From assembly GCF_947493865.1 (NCBI RefSeq), contig NZ_CANLTC010000001.1:186001-250000 (forward strand): a stretch of DNA of 64,000 bases. Direction: 5' to 3'. Each line of letters opens with the position of its first letter. The first letter of the stretch is position 1. A program made the position numbers and the translations under genes. The notes under the pieces were generated by a model. It saw nothing but the letters and a program-made list of their open reading frames with translations, had not been told where the DNA came from and searched no databases. Of this stretch, positions 50,409 to 59,010 are shown piece by piece. The DNA comes from an uncultured Halomonas sp. GTDB lineage: Bacteria; Pseudomonadota; Gammaproteobacteria; Pseudomonadales; Halomonadaceae.

Positions 50409-51299
50409 TCAGCGATCCTGCCACTCATCGTCTGGCTCCTCCGACTCTCCCTGCTCGCCATCATCGTCACTACCCGTCCTACGAGCATTCTCCTCCAGGG
50501 CAGCGTCTATTTCCCGCATCACTCCCGCAAGGTCGGCGCTCTTCTCGCTGCGCTTGAAGGTGCCGGTCAGAGGCGCATCAGGGCTGAGGTTGCCCAATTG
50601 AAACAGCGACCAGATCTCGCCGGCATAATCGATGGATAGCAGCTCCGGGGCGAAGGCTCCGAAATAGCGCGCCATGTTGTCGACGTCTCGGGTCAGCATG
50701 CGTTCGGCATTGTTGTTGGCGGCGGCGTCGACAGCTTGAGGCAGGTCGATGATGATCGGGCCTTCCGGCGCCAGCAGCACATTGTATTCCGATAGATCGC
50801 CGTGAATCAGGCCGGCGCTGAGCATCTTGACGATTTCCCGCATCATCACCTGATGATAATCCCGCGCCTCGGCGGCGGTGAGTTCGACGTCGTTGAGGCG
50901 TGGCGCGACATCACCGTCGCCATCGAGAATCAGATCCATGAGCAGCACGCCATCGACGAAGCCGTGGGGCTTGGGTACGCGTACCTCCGCGGCAGCCAGC
51001 CGGTAAAGAGCATCGACCTCGGCGTTCTGCCAGGCCTCTTCCTGCTCGCGACGGCCAAAGCGGCTGCGCTTCTGCATGGCCCGTGCCTGGCGGCTGTTAC
51101 GCACCTTGCGCCCTTCCTGATACTCGGCCTGATTATGAAAGCTGCGTTTGCTGGCTTCCTTGTACACCTTGGCGCAGCGCAGCTGATCCTGAGCTTTCAC
51201 CACATAGACAGCGGCTTCCTTACCGCTCATCAAGGGTCTGAGCACTTCGTCGATGAAACCGTCATCGAGCAGCGGTTGTAAACGTTTCGGGGTTTTCAT
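50409..51299 (-). CDS. RIO1-type serine/threonine kinase
   Basis: A 296-residue atypical kinase of the RIO family. It has a P-loop-like segment SGKEAAVYVVKA with the ATP-binding lysine downstream in CAKVYK, the catalytic loop HGDLSEYNVL, and the metal-binding IIIDLPQAVD. Residues 265-296 are an acidic tail. The ATG at 51299 gives the family start MKTPKRLQPLL. Bacterial RIO kinases are common in Pseudomonas and related species, but their substrates are unknown. It lies 16 bp before the CAP gene on the same strand. Confidence 0.9.
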   Translation of the reverse strand: MKTPKRLQPLLDDGFIDEVLRPLMSGKEAAVYVVKAQDQLRCAKVYKEASKRSFHNQAEYQEGRKVRNSRQARAMQKRSRFGRREQEEAWQNAEVDALYRLAAAEVRVPKPHGFVDGVLLMDLILDGDGDVAPRLNDVELTAAEARDYHQVMMREIVKMLSAGLIHGDLSEYNVLLAPEGPIIIDLPQAVDAAANNNAERMLTRDVDNMARYFGAFAPELLSIDYAGEIWSLFQLGNLSPDAPLTGTFKRSEKSADLAGVMREIDAALEENARRTGSDDDGEQGESEEPDDEWQDR

Positions 51300-51362
51300 T
51301 CGGTTCGGGTAGCGTCCTGGCAAGTCATGTACTCATAGCATACCGTTTTGCACCCCAACACC

Positions 51363-51389
51363 AAAAGGCCCGCCGAGGCGGGCCAAAAA
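51363..51389 (-). terminator. Intrinsic terminator after hmp
   Basis: GGCCCGC and GCGGGCC pair around a 4-nt loop with four T downstream on the minus strand and A on the other side. It lies 20 bp after the hmp stop codon. Confidence 0.85.
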
Positions 51390-51408
51390 TATACGATAGC
51401 TAAAGGTA

Positions 51409-52590
51409 TCAAGCAGCATTCAGCGAACGAGACGGGCCGAAATGCTCGTAATGACGCTGCTCAGGAGCAATATTCAAGGTGTCCAGGGCTTGATTCACCG
51501 CAGTCATGAAGCCTTGCGGCCCCACGAAGTAGCACTCCACCTCGCCTTGGGGCAGGTGGTGAGCGATCAACTCGCGGTTGATGCGCCCAATACGCGCCAG
51601 CTTCTCGTCTTCGCTTCCCCGCTCGTAAAGGGTGACGCTGGTCAGCTGTTGCGGATAGTTGTCTTCAAGCGACTTCAGTTCGCTGGCGAAGGCGTGCTGG
51701 TCACGTTCCTGAGCGGCGTGCATGTAGACCACCTGGCGCCCCTGTTCCAGGGCACGACGTGCCAAGGGCAGCATTGGTGTCTGACCCACACCACCGCTGA
51801 GCAGCATTACCGGGGACTGACTTTCATCGAGAATCAGCTCGCCAGCGGGCGGCAGCAGCTCCAGAGTATCGCCGACCTGCAAGGTGTCGTGAAAATGGCG
51901 GCTCGCCTGGCCTTGCAGCTCGCGCTTGATGGAAAGCCGGTAGGTCTTGCCGTTGGGGTAGCCGGACAGGCTGTAATGGCGATAGACCGGTTCGCCGTCG
52001 ATCTCGAGACGCACGCCGATGAACTGACCCGGCTGATAATCCGCTACCGCCCCGCCATCTTCCGGGGCCAGCACGAAGGATGTGATGACAGCGCTTTCCG
52101 GGGTCTTCTCGGCAATGCGGAAGGTACGCTTGCCGCGCCAGCCGCCCTCGCGCTTGGCAAATTCATGATAACGGCGATCCTCCAATTCAATCAGGAGTCC
52201 CGCCAGCTCATTGTAGAGTGCCGTCCAGGCGTCGGCGATTTCAGGCGTCACCGCATCGCCCAGCACCTCGGCCACCGCCGCCAACAGACACTCCCCGACG
52301 ATGGGGTACTGATCGGGTTGGATATCCAGCGAAACGTGCTTCTCCACCACCGTTGCCAGGGTTTGCTTGACTTTCTCGGGCTCCTTGCGCAGCTGCACAT
52401 AGGCCAGTACCGCACCGGCCAGCACCCGGGGTTGACCGCCATCCGCCTGGTGAGCCTGGTTGAACAGCGGCTTCACCTCGGGATAACGCTCGAACATCAG
52501 TGGATAAAAACGCTGGGTGATGGTTTCCAGATGTTCCGCCACCAGCGGCGCGGTGGCGTCGATCAACTGCTCCTGTTCGTGGGTCAGCAT
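51409..52590 (-). CDS. hmp: Flavohaemoglobin, nitric oxide dioxygenase
   Basis: Converts NO and O2 to nitrate with NAD(P)H. The 393-residue protein has a globin domain (1-140, proximal His in VVEKHVSL), an FAD domain with RHYSLSG and an NAD domain with LSGGVGQTPMLPLARRA. I chose the ATG at 52590, 6-7 nt after GAGG. An NsrR-type palindrome lies 28 bp before the start and directly follows a TATAAT, so expression should rise when NsrR senses NO. Confidence 0.97.
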   Translation of the reverse strand: MLTHEQEQLIDATAPLVAEHLETITQRFYPLMFERYPEVKPLFNQAHQADGGQPRVLAGAVLAYVQLRKEPEKVKQTLATVVEKHVSLDIQPDQYPIVGECLLAAVAEVLGDAVTPEIADAWTALYNELAGLLIELEDRRYHEFAKREGGWRGKRTFRIAEKTPESAVITSFVLAPEDGGAVADYQPGQFIGVRLEIDGEPVYRHYSLSGYPNGKTYRLSIKRELQGQASRHFHDTLQVGDTLELLPPAGELILDESQSPVMLLSGGVGQTPMLPLARRALEQGRQVVYMHAAQERDQHAFASELKSLEDNYPQQLTSVTLYERGSEDEKLARIGRINRELIAHHLPQGEVECYFVGPQGFMTAVNQALDTLNIAPEQRHYEHFGPSRSLNAA

Positions 52591-52617
52591 AAACGTCCTC
52601 AGGGTTGATTGCATTTA

Positions 52618-52640
52618 ATGATGCTTTTTATATGCTTCTT
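52618..52640 (-). promoter_or_regulatory. NsrR-type box and promoter of hmp
   Basis: The 11-1-11 palindrome ATGATGCTTTT-T-ATATGCTTCTT matches 9 of 11 positions in each half of the known NsrR consensus. On the minus strand a TATAAT (52641-52646) abuts it, with a -35 TGGACA (52666-52671) 19 bp further up. Farther up lies GTCCATCCGACA (52667-52678 on plus), which also occurs at the P450 promoter. Confidence 0.75.
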
Positions 52641-52776
52641 ATTATACCTGAGACATAGCTAGAATTGTCCATCCGACAATGTGTCACAGGCCGTTTACCT
52701 GCTAAAGGTAAATTCGCTCTTTCGGATTCAGCAGCTCTGCAACGCGGCATGATGTCAGCATTCAGGAGGCGCTCTC

Positions 52777-53484
52777 ATGATCACAGTCCAATTGTTTCGC
52801 TATCACCCCGAGATCGACGATGAACCCTACATGGAAAGCATCGAGGTCGACGACAAGTATCGCCGGGCCATGGTGCTGGACGTACTGGAGCATCTGAAGC
52901 AGCGCGATGCCAATATCACCTACCGACGCTCCTGCCGTGAAGGGGTATGCGGTTCGGACGGCATGAACATCAACGGCAAGAACGGGCTTGCCTGTATCAC
53001 GCCGGTCGCGGATGTTCTCGACGGCAGCAATGCCCTGGTCCTGCGCCCCTTGTCGGGAATGCCGATCATCCGCGATCTGGTTGTGGATCAGACCCAGTTC
53101 TTCCGCCAGTTCGAGAAGATTCGTCCTTACCTGATAAACGACGACACACCTCCGGCCATCGAGCGGCTGCAAAGCCCCGCCGACCGGGAAAAACTTGATG
53201 GACTCTACGAGTGCATCCTGTGCGCCTGCTGCAGTTCGGCCTGCCCTTCCTGGTGGTGGAATCCGGACAAGTACATTGGCCCCGCTGGCCTCATTCAGGC
53301 GTATCGCTTTCTGATCGATAGCCGTGACACCGCCACCGCGGAGCGACTGTCGCATCTGGAGGACCCCTTCAGCGTCTTTCGTTGTCGCGAGATCGGCAAC
53401 TGCACCTGGGTCTGCCCCAAGGGGCTCAATCCGATGAAGGCGATCGGCCATATAAAAATCATGTTGCTCAAGCACGGTATTTGA
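52777..53484 (+). CDS. sdhB: Solitary succinate dehydrogenase iron-sulfur subunit
   Basis: A 235-residue SdhB with all three clusters: 2Fe-2S (CREGVCGSDGMNINGKNGLAC), 4Fe-4S (CILCACCSSACP) and 3Fe-4S (CREIGNCTWVCPKG). No sdhC, sdhD or sdhA is next to it, which is unusual; a normal sdhCDAB operon presumably exists elsewhere. The start follows a strong AGGAGG. It is divergent from hmp, with 186 bp between them holding the hmp NsrR box. A second SdhB copy near an NO-response gene may replace NO-damaged subunits, but this is inference. Confidence 0.93.
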   Translation: MITVQLFRYHPEIDDEPYMESIEVDDKYRRAMVLDVLEHLKQRDANITYRRSCREGVCGSDGMNINGKNGLACITPVADVLDGSNALVLRPLSGMPIIRDLVVDQTQFFRQFEKIRPYLINDDTPPAIERLQSPADREKLDGLYECILCACCSSACPSWWWNPDKYIGPAGLIQAYRFLIDSRDTATAERLSHLEDPFSVFRCREIGNCTWVCPKGLNPMKAIGHIKIMLLKHGI

Positions 53485-53605
53485 TTTTATCGCCGCCCGA
53501 TCCTTGCCAAGCGCCTTGATTCTGCTTCCTTGAGGTGAATCCAGGGCGGCACTTCAGCGTAACCTGATAGGATAAGGGGCAACGCCAATAGCAAGGATTC
53601 GCTGA

Positions 53606-55372
53606 ATGTCATACAACCCCTTGTCCTTGAAACTTCCCGGCATCGCTACCGGTCTGCGTGCCGCCTGGCGAGAAGGCTACGGGCTGGCCGACCTTCGCAA
53701 GGATGCGATGGCGGGCCTGACCATTGGCATTCTGGCTGTGCCGCTGTCGATGGCACTGGCCATCGCTACCGGCGTGCCTCCCCAGCATGGTCTTTATACG
53801 GCAATCGTTGCCGGTATCTTCATTGCACTGACCGGGGGAGCGCGCTTCAACGTCTCCGGGCCGACGGCTGCCTTCGTCGCCATCCTCTTTCCCATCGTTG
53901 CGCAGTATGGTCTGGGCGGGTTACTGATTGCCTCCATGATGGCCGGTTTTATCCTTGTGGCCATGGGCATCGCGCGCATGGGGCGACTCATCGAATTCGT
54001 GCCCTATCCGGTGGTACTGGGCTTCACGGCCGGTATCGCGGTAGTCATCGCGGTGTTGCAGATTCCCGACTTCCTGGGGTTGACCGTAGAGAACCTCGGC
54101 GAACACTTCGTCGAGAATATGGCAAGCATCTTCACTGCTCTCCCCACTCTCAATCCCTTCGAATTGGGTATCGGCGCGCTCACCTTGATTGTCATGCTGC
54201 TCTGGCCACGCTTGCACCTGCCGGTTCCGGCGCCCCTGGTGGGGCTGGTCGTGGGGGCCATTGCGGCTTATGGCGTCAATCATTGGCTCGGTGGCATGGG
54301 AGCCGAGGTGGAAACGGTGGCCTCACGCTTCACCTGGGAGATCAATGGCGAAACAGGAAATGGCATTCCCCCGATTGCACCAACATTCGCGGCGCCCTGG
54401 TTATTGCCCGGGCCTGACGGGGAGCCGCTCGAGCTGAGCTTCAGCCTGATACGCGCCCTGATGGGCCCAGCCTTTGCGATTGCCATGCTCGGTGCCATCG
54501 AGTCATTGCTGTGCGCTGTGGTTGCCGATGGTCTGGCCAAGACCAAGACCAAGCACGACCCCAACGCGGAGTTGATCGGCCAGGGAATCGGCAATATCGT
54601 TGCTCCGCTTTTCGGCGGCATTACCGCCACCGCTGCCCTGGCGCGCACCGCAACCAATATTCGCAGCGGCGCCCGCTCGCCTATCGCGGCGGTGATTCAT
54701 GCACTGGTGGTGCTATTGACGGTGGTTGCGCTGGCGGGCCTCTTGGGTCTGGTGCCGATGGCCGCCCTTGCCGCACTGTTGTTCATCATCGCCTGGAACA
54801 TGAGTGAAGCCCGACACTTTGTGGACATGCTGCGCTCCTCCCCGCCGGGTGATGTCTCCATCCTGATCATCTGCTTCGGTCTCACGGTGTTTTTCGACAT
54901 GGTGCTTGCGGTGGCCGTGGGGATCGGGCTGGCGGCGGCATTGTTCATTCGGCGCATGGCGCTGCTGACGCAAACCAGCCAGGTTGATATCGACAATCAT
55001 TCGACCATCCACGGGCTGCCTGCCGAGGTCGCGGTCTACGACATCAACGGCCCCTTGTTCTTCGGCGCCGCCGAAAAAGCCCTCACGTCGCTGCACCTGG
55101 TAGACCCCAAGGTCCGGATCATCATCATCGATATGCATGGCGTGCCCAGCATGGATGGCACCGCCATCGTGGCCCTTCGTTCCCTGATCGACGAGATGCA
55201 GCGCGATGGCATCGCGCTGATCCTGGTGGGCCTGCCGGCGCGGATCATCGTCAAGCTGCGCCGCGCCGGTATTCGCAAGACCCGCGGAATGCTGACGTAC
55301 TGCAGAGGGCTACAACAGGCTCGCAATGTGGCACTCGCTTGGCATGAAAGACGTGACGATAGCGAGCTCTAA
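53606..55372 (+). CDS. SulP-family anion transporter with STAS domain
   Basis: A 588-residue protein with ten to twelve membrane helices and a C-terminal STAS domain (about 460-570; VPSMDGTAIVALRSLIDEM). The SulP signature lies near GILAVPLSMALAIATGVPPQHGLYT and ALTGGARFNVSGPTAAFVA. Members carry sulfate, bicarbonate, fumarate or related anions. The ion here cannot be told from sequence; no carbonic anhydrase is fused or adjacent. It forms a single-gene unit. Confidence 0.92.
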   Translation: MSYNPLSLKLPGIATGLRAAWREGYGLADLRKDAMAGLTIGILAVPLSMALAIATGVPPQHGLYTAIVAGIFIALTGGARFNVSGPTAAFVAILFPIVAQYGLGGLLIASMMAGFILVAMGIARMGRLIEFVPYPVVLGFTAGIAVVIAVLQIPDFLGLTVENLGEHFVENMASIFTALPTLNPFELGIGALTLIVMLLWPRLHLPVPAPLVGLVVGAIAAYGVNHWLGGMGAEVETVASRFTWEINGETGNGIPPIAPTFAAPWLLPGPDGEPLELSFSLIRALMGPAFAIAMLGAIESLLCAVVADGLAKTKTKHDPNAELIGQGIGNIVAPLFGGITATAALARTATNIRSGARSPIAAVIHALVVLLTVVALAGLLGLVPMAALAALLFIIAWNMSEARHFVDMLRSSPPGDVSILIICFGLTVFFDMVLAVAVGIGLAAALFIRRMALLTQTSQVDIDNHSTIHGLPAEVAVYDINGPLFFGAAEKALTSLHLVDPKVRIIIIDMHGVPSMDGTAIVALRSLIDEMQRDGIALILVGLPARIIVKLRRAGIRKTRGMLTYCRGLQQARNVALAWHERRDDSEL

Positions 55373-55497
55373 ACCAATTCGGTGAAGTGGCTCCATGTCA
55401 TAGACCGCTGGTAGTGCATGAACCAGCTTGCGCCCCCCGTTTCTGCTGCTATCTTAAAACATGCATGGAAAATACTTTATAAAAAGGAGTGATATTT

Positions 55498-55866
55498 ATG
55501 GCCGGACTGCTACGACCTATTTTATTCGTGAAGAAAACCCGAAAGTTGCCATCGGCTGTTTTGATGACGATATTTCTCTGCCTGGACCTGGGGAGTTCGG
55601 CACTGGCCGAAGAGGGAATGAAGCAGAGCAAAGGCAGCGATGATTGGCTGCCGAGCCTGATCACCGAAACGCCCCAGGAAGGCTTCGCTCTAGCGGTAAC
55701 GCTATCCCAGAAAGGCGTCGGCACCACCCAGCCTGACACCAGCGTGCGCAAGGCGTTGCGCGGCGCCTATGCGCATGATCCGGATAGCCTGATCGCTGCT
55801 TCACAGGTGATCGCCCTCCACTTCCAGACCGTAGCCGCGGCCAACGGTTATTGGAAGGAGGACTGA
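55498..55866 (+). CDS. Small exported protein of unknown function
   Basis: A 122-residue protein whose N-terminus has a long, positively charged signal peptide (VKKTRKLPSAVLMTIFLCLDL, cleavage near SSALAEE). The mature part is about 80 residues with no recognised motif; it contains SVRKALRGAYAHDPDSLIAASQVIALHFQ, probably two helices. I chose the ATG at 55498 behind AAGGAG; a GTG three codons earlier overlaps that site. The 125-bp region upstream is AT-rich and probably holds the promoter. Confidence 0.65.
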   Translation: MAGLLRPILFVKKTRKLPSAVLMTIFLCLDLGSSALAEEGMKQSKGSDDWLPSLITETPQEGFALAVTLSQKGVGTTQPDTSVRKALRGAYAHDPDSLIAASQVIALHFQTVAAANGYWKED

Positions 55867-56037
55867 GGCACAGTAGACAGTTGCCACGGATGGCGACTTG
55901 CTGATGTAGCGGCTCTCACTCGCTGATGGAAAGATAGCCCACCCATGATCTCCGTGGTTTGGAAATCGGCTTCGGCCACATCGACTCTTTATCGTCTATC
56001 ATGAGGCCATTTCCGCATACTCTCATGGAGTCAGTGA

Positions 56038-57198
56038 ATGGCCATCGCCACCACCGCTGATCAAGCCCGGCCACAGTCCAATCGTCTGATCGGAATGAGT
56101 TGGGCGCATTTTCTCAATGACGGTGCCGCCAATTACCTGCCGGGCGTGCTGCCGGCAATACTGGTATCGCTGAACCTGTCGGTGGCACTGGCCGGCACGA
56201 TCATGGCCGCCCTGTTGATGGGACAGGCCCTGCAGCCGCTGGTCGGGCTCCTGGCGGATCGCGTGGGTGGGCGCATCATGATCGCCTGCGGGCTATTCGG
56301 CTCGTCACTGGGTGGAGCGCTGGTGGGTTTCGCCTCCGATTTCTGGTCGCTGCTGGCGGTACTGATGCTGATCGGAATATCCAACTCTTTCTTCCATCCC
56401 CAGGCGCTTGCCGGCATCCCCAAACTGGGTGGCGACAAGCCCGGCATGGCCATGTCCGTGTTCATGGTCGGCGGTGAAGTGGGTCGCGGGGTATGGCCGG
56501 CTATCGCCAGCTGGGTGGTGGTCCAGTGGGGCCTGGCCTATCTGTGGATACTCGCCATCCCCGCGCTGCTGACGCTGCCGTTTCTATTGCAGTGGGCACC
56601 CAAGCTGCCTGCCCGCACGGCGGATGCCACGCCCATCGCCTGGCGCCGGCACGCCGGGCCGATGTCGCGGTTGGTGGCGTTTTCGACCCTGCGTTCGTTG
56701 ATGATCTTTGCGGTCGTGACCTTCGTGCCGTTGATGTGGACCCAGGCCGGCGGCTCACTGACCACCGGGGCGAGTTTCATCACGGTCATGCTGGTGATCG
56801 GGGTGATCGGCAACGTGGGCGGCGGTCATCTGTCCGACCGAATAGGGCGGCGTCCTCTGCTGGTCGCCGCCATGAGCCTGTCCGTCGTCATGCTCGTCGC
56901 CTTCCTGCTGGCAAGCGGTGGCTGGCTCTGGCTCGTGCTGGGCATTCTCGGCATCAGCCTGTTCGCGACACTGCCCCTGGGCATACTCATTGCCCAGGAC
57001 ATCCTGCCCGAGAACCGATCGCTAGGCTCCGGGCTAGCACTCGGTCTCTCCAACGGTCTCGCGGCGCTGGGCATCATGGCACTCGGCCCTGTTGCCGCCC
57101 ATTGGGGGCCGGCGGCACCGCTATGGGTGGCGTTGATCGGCGGAATCATCAGCGTGCCGCTGGCAATGGGGTTGCCGGAACACGAGCGTCCAGGCTGA
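56038..57198 (+). CDS. MFS exporter, fosmidomycin-resistance (Fsr) type
   Basis: A 386-residue MFS transporter with twelve helices. It begins with the Fsr-like segment MSWAHFLNDGAANYLPGVLPAIL and has the loop 2-3 motif GLLADRVGGR and its second-half counterpart GHLSDRIGRRPL. It is a proton-driven exporter of unknown natural substrate. The methyltransferase fragment that follows after 25 bp suggests a once two-gene unit. Confidence 0.9.
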   Translation: MAIATTADQARPQSNRLIGMSWAHFLNDGAANYLPGVLPAILVSLNLSVALAGTIMAALLMGQALQPLVGLLADRVGGRIMIACGLFGSSLGGALVGFASDFWSLLAVLMLIGISNSFFHPQALAGIPKLGGDKPGMAMSVFMVGGEVGRGVWPAIASWVVVQWGLAYLWILAIPALLTLPFLLQWAPKLPARTADATPIAWRRHAGPMSRLVAFSTLRSLMIFAVVTFVPLMWTQAGGSLTTGASFITVMLVIGVIGNVGGGHLSDRIGRRPLLVAAMSLSVVMLVAFLLASGGWLWLVLGILGISLFATLPLGILIAQDILPENRSLGSGLALGLSNGLAALGIMALGPVAAHWGPAAPLWVALIGGIISVPLAMGLPEHERPG

Positions 57199-57223
57199 CA
57201 TTTCCGTCATTCAGGATTTACTC

Positions 57224-57349
57224 ATGACCCTCGACGACATCGATTTCGCTGCCCTCTATCGCCAACACATGGCGCAATCGAAGCGCCGGCTCAAGCCTGC
57301 CAGTGATTGGGACGCTCGAGCAGAGGTGCCCCATTACGCTGGGCACTGA
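57224..57349 (+). pseudogene. N-terminal remnant of a class-I SAM methyltransferase
   Basis: A 41-codon ORF behind AGGA, MTLDDIDFAALYRQHMAQSK onward to PASDWDARAEVPHYAGH and a stop. The segment DFAALYRQHM...KPASDWDARA is the usual start of small class-I methyltransferases of about 240 residues, which are often encoded beside MFS genes. No SAM-binding motif follows in any frame before the convergent gene. It is probably a truncated, inactive copy. Confidence 0.55.
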
Positions 57350-57372
57350 TCGACTGGGCGCCCCGCTAATCG

Positions 57373-57741
57373 CTACTTGATCAGCGTTCGCGCAGCCTCG
57401 AGATAGGCGGCGCCATGAGTGCGCACGCGCTCCGGTTCATTGGTTTCGGAGCCCTGATGCACTTCTTCCAGATCCTCGGCGATGCTATCGAGTTCGTCTT
57501 CGATCTTTTCCAGCGCGTTTTCCAAGGTATAGGACAGCTCGTGAATGCTGGCTAAATCGTTATTGCTCAATTCGTCTTGATCAAGCAGTTTGGCCAATTG
57601 ACCGTTTGCTTCAGAGACGTTGGTCACGGCTTCATCCAATGTGTTGGCAGCCTTGCCTTCGAAGTGCTCGGGACGCTCATCGGCGTAAACGGCGGTAGCC
57701 AGCAGGCCGGTGCAAAGCATGGCCAATAAAAGCTTTTGCAT
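57373..57741 (-). CDS. Small periplasmic helical protein (DUF6746-like)
   Basis: A 122-residue protein with a signal peptide (MQKLLLAMLCTGLLATAVYA) and an acidic helical mature part. It is rich in Glu, Leu and Asn, with the heptad-like LENALEKIEDELDSIAEDLEEVH. I recall this pattern as DUF6746, but with moderate certainty. The 170 bp upstream are strongly AT-rich and probably carry the promoter. Function unknown. Confidence 0.75.
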   Translation of the reverse strand: MQKLLLAMLCTGLLATAVYADERPEHFEGKAANTLDEAVTNVSEANGQLAKLLDQDELSNNDLASIHELSYTLENALEKIEDELDSIAEDLEEVHQGSETNEPERVRTHGAAYLEAARTLIK

Positions 57742-57911
57742 GATGGGTTCCTTGGTGCATTTGGGATTGTTCCCAACGCAGCTTAAGCGTCATGATTTTA
57801 AATATCAATCATTACTATTTGCATATAATTGTTATTTGTGAAAATAAAGGAACCGAGTTCCGATCATCAGGGCAGCTGTATTGGTGATTCCCTAGTGCGG
57901 CTGTAAAAGTT

Positions 57912-58685
57912 TCATCCAGACTTGTTCTGACCGGCATCGGCATCCGGCCAGTAGTAACTATCGGGCAGCGGGCGTGGGCCGAAAATCGCCTGCCCTACGC
58001 GTACCAGCGTGGCGCCTTCTTCGATCGCCAGTTCGAAATCGCCGGACATCCCCATGGAAAGCGTGTCCATGTCGATGCCAGCCGGCAGTTGCTCGCGCAA
58101 GCGGTCGCGCAGTTCTCGCAGCCGAACGAAACAGGGCCGGACCCGGGTCGGATCATCCGAGAAGATCGCCAGAGTCATCAAGCCTTTCACCCGCAGACGA
58201 GAAAATGTCGGCAGCTCGTGAATGAAGGCTGCCGCCTCTTCCGGCGCCAATCCGAACTTGCTGGGCTCGTTTGAGGTATTGATCTGAACCAGAACGTCCA
58301 GGGTACGATCCTCGGCTTCAAGACGTCGCTGTAGCGCCCTGGCCACCCGCAGGCTGTCGAGCGCCTGAAACTCACTGGCAAAACGCGCCACATGCTTGGC
58401 TTTGTTGGTCTGCAGATGCCCGATCACCGACCAGCGCAGATCCGGAAGATCCGCCAGGGCTTCAGCCTTGCGTTGCGCCTCCTGCACCTTGTTTTCACCG
58501 AGTTCACGGCAGCCCGCCTGATAGGCGAGCCGCAGGTGCTTCTCATCCACGGTCTTGCTCACCGGTAACAGACGCACTTCACTGGGATCGCGGTTTGCAC
58601 GATGGCAAGCTGCGACTATGCGCTCTTGCACGGCTGCGAGATTGTGTTCGAGTTCGGCCAGCGTGCGCCCGGGCGGATACGTCAT
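57912..58685 (-). CDS. yggS: YggS-family PLP homeostasis protein
   Basis: A 257-residue PLP-binding TIM-barrel protein that keeps free pyridoxal phosphate and amino-acid pools in balance. The PLP lysine is in LLPVSKTVD, with the segments GENKVQEAQRKAE, WSVIGHLQTNKAKHV and SMGMSGDFELAIEEGATLVRVG all present. It is not next to pilT/proC, where it is found in Pseudomonas. It has no visible partner gene here. Confidence 0.95.
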   Translation of the reverse strand: MTYPPGRTLAELEHNLAAVQERIVAACHRANRDPSEVRLLPVSKTVDEKHLRLAYQAGCRELGENKVQEAQRKAEALADLPDLRWSVIGHLQTNKAKHVARFASEFQALDSLRVARALQRRLEAEDRTLDVLVQINTSNEPSKFGLAPEEAAAFIHELPTFSRLRVKGLMTLAIFSDDPTRVRPCFVRLRELRDRLREQLPAGIDMDTLSMGMSGDFELAIEEGATLVRVGQAIFGPRPLPDSYYWPDADAGQNKSG

Positions 58686-58808
58686 TGCCTTATTACCTGC
58701 TTGTCATGAAAAACGTATAGTCGAGGTAACCATGATCCTTGCTCCTCCTCCATATCTGCCCACCGGCTTCCCGACAAGTCACCACAGCTTCTTGAACCGG
58801 TTGTTCAA

Positions 58809-58973
58809 TCAAGCCGAAGAACGGAACGCGGTCGAGCAGGAATGGCCCGTCAGACGCACGGCAACCGCATAGCGGTACTCCATGACCCCACCTGTCGCGC
58901 TACCTAGCAGTTGGGCTAGCGGATCGCGCAAGCGAATAACGGGCACATCATCGAAGAAGTTAGGAAATGTCAT
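58809..58973 (-). pseudogene. Remnant of an FmdE-like gene
   Basis: Starting at an ATG at 58973, the frame reads MTFPNFFDDVPVIRLRDPLA and then GGVMEYRYAVAVRLTGHSCSTAFRSSA before a stop. The part up to GHSC matches the start of FmdE-like proteins of about 200 residues, whose Cys lies in a GHSCPT motif; here the frame ends just after it. A short FKKLW peptide in another frame just beyond may be the remnant C-terminus, so an internal deletion is likely. It lies 37 bp downstream of the P450 gene. Confidence 0.5.
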
Positions 58974-59010
58974 GGCAATCTCCTGATAACATCCGCTTTC
59001 ATGGGCACTC

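Noticed and set aside
57780..57850. Possible Fur box in the AT-rich region upstream of the DUF6746-like gene
   Set aside because: The best alignment matched only about 11 of 19 positions, which is expected by chance in such AT-rich DNA.
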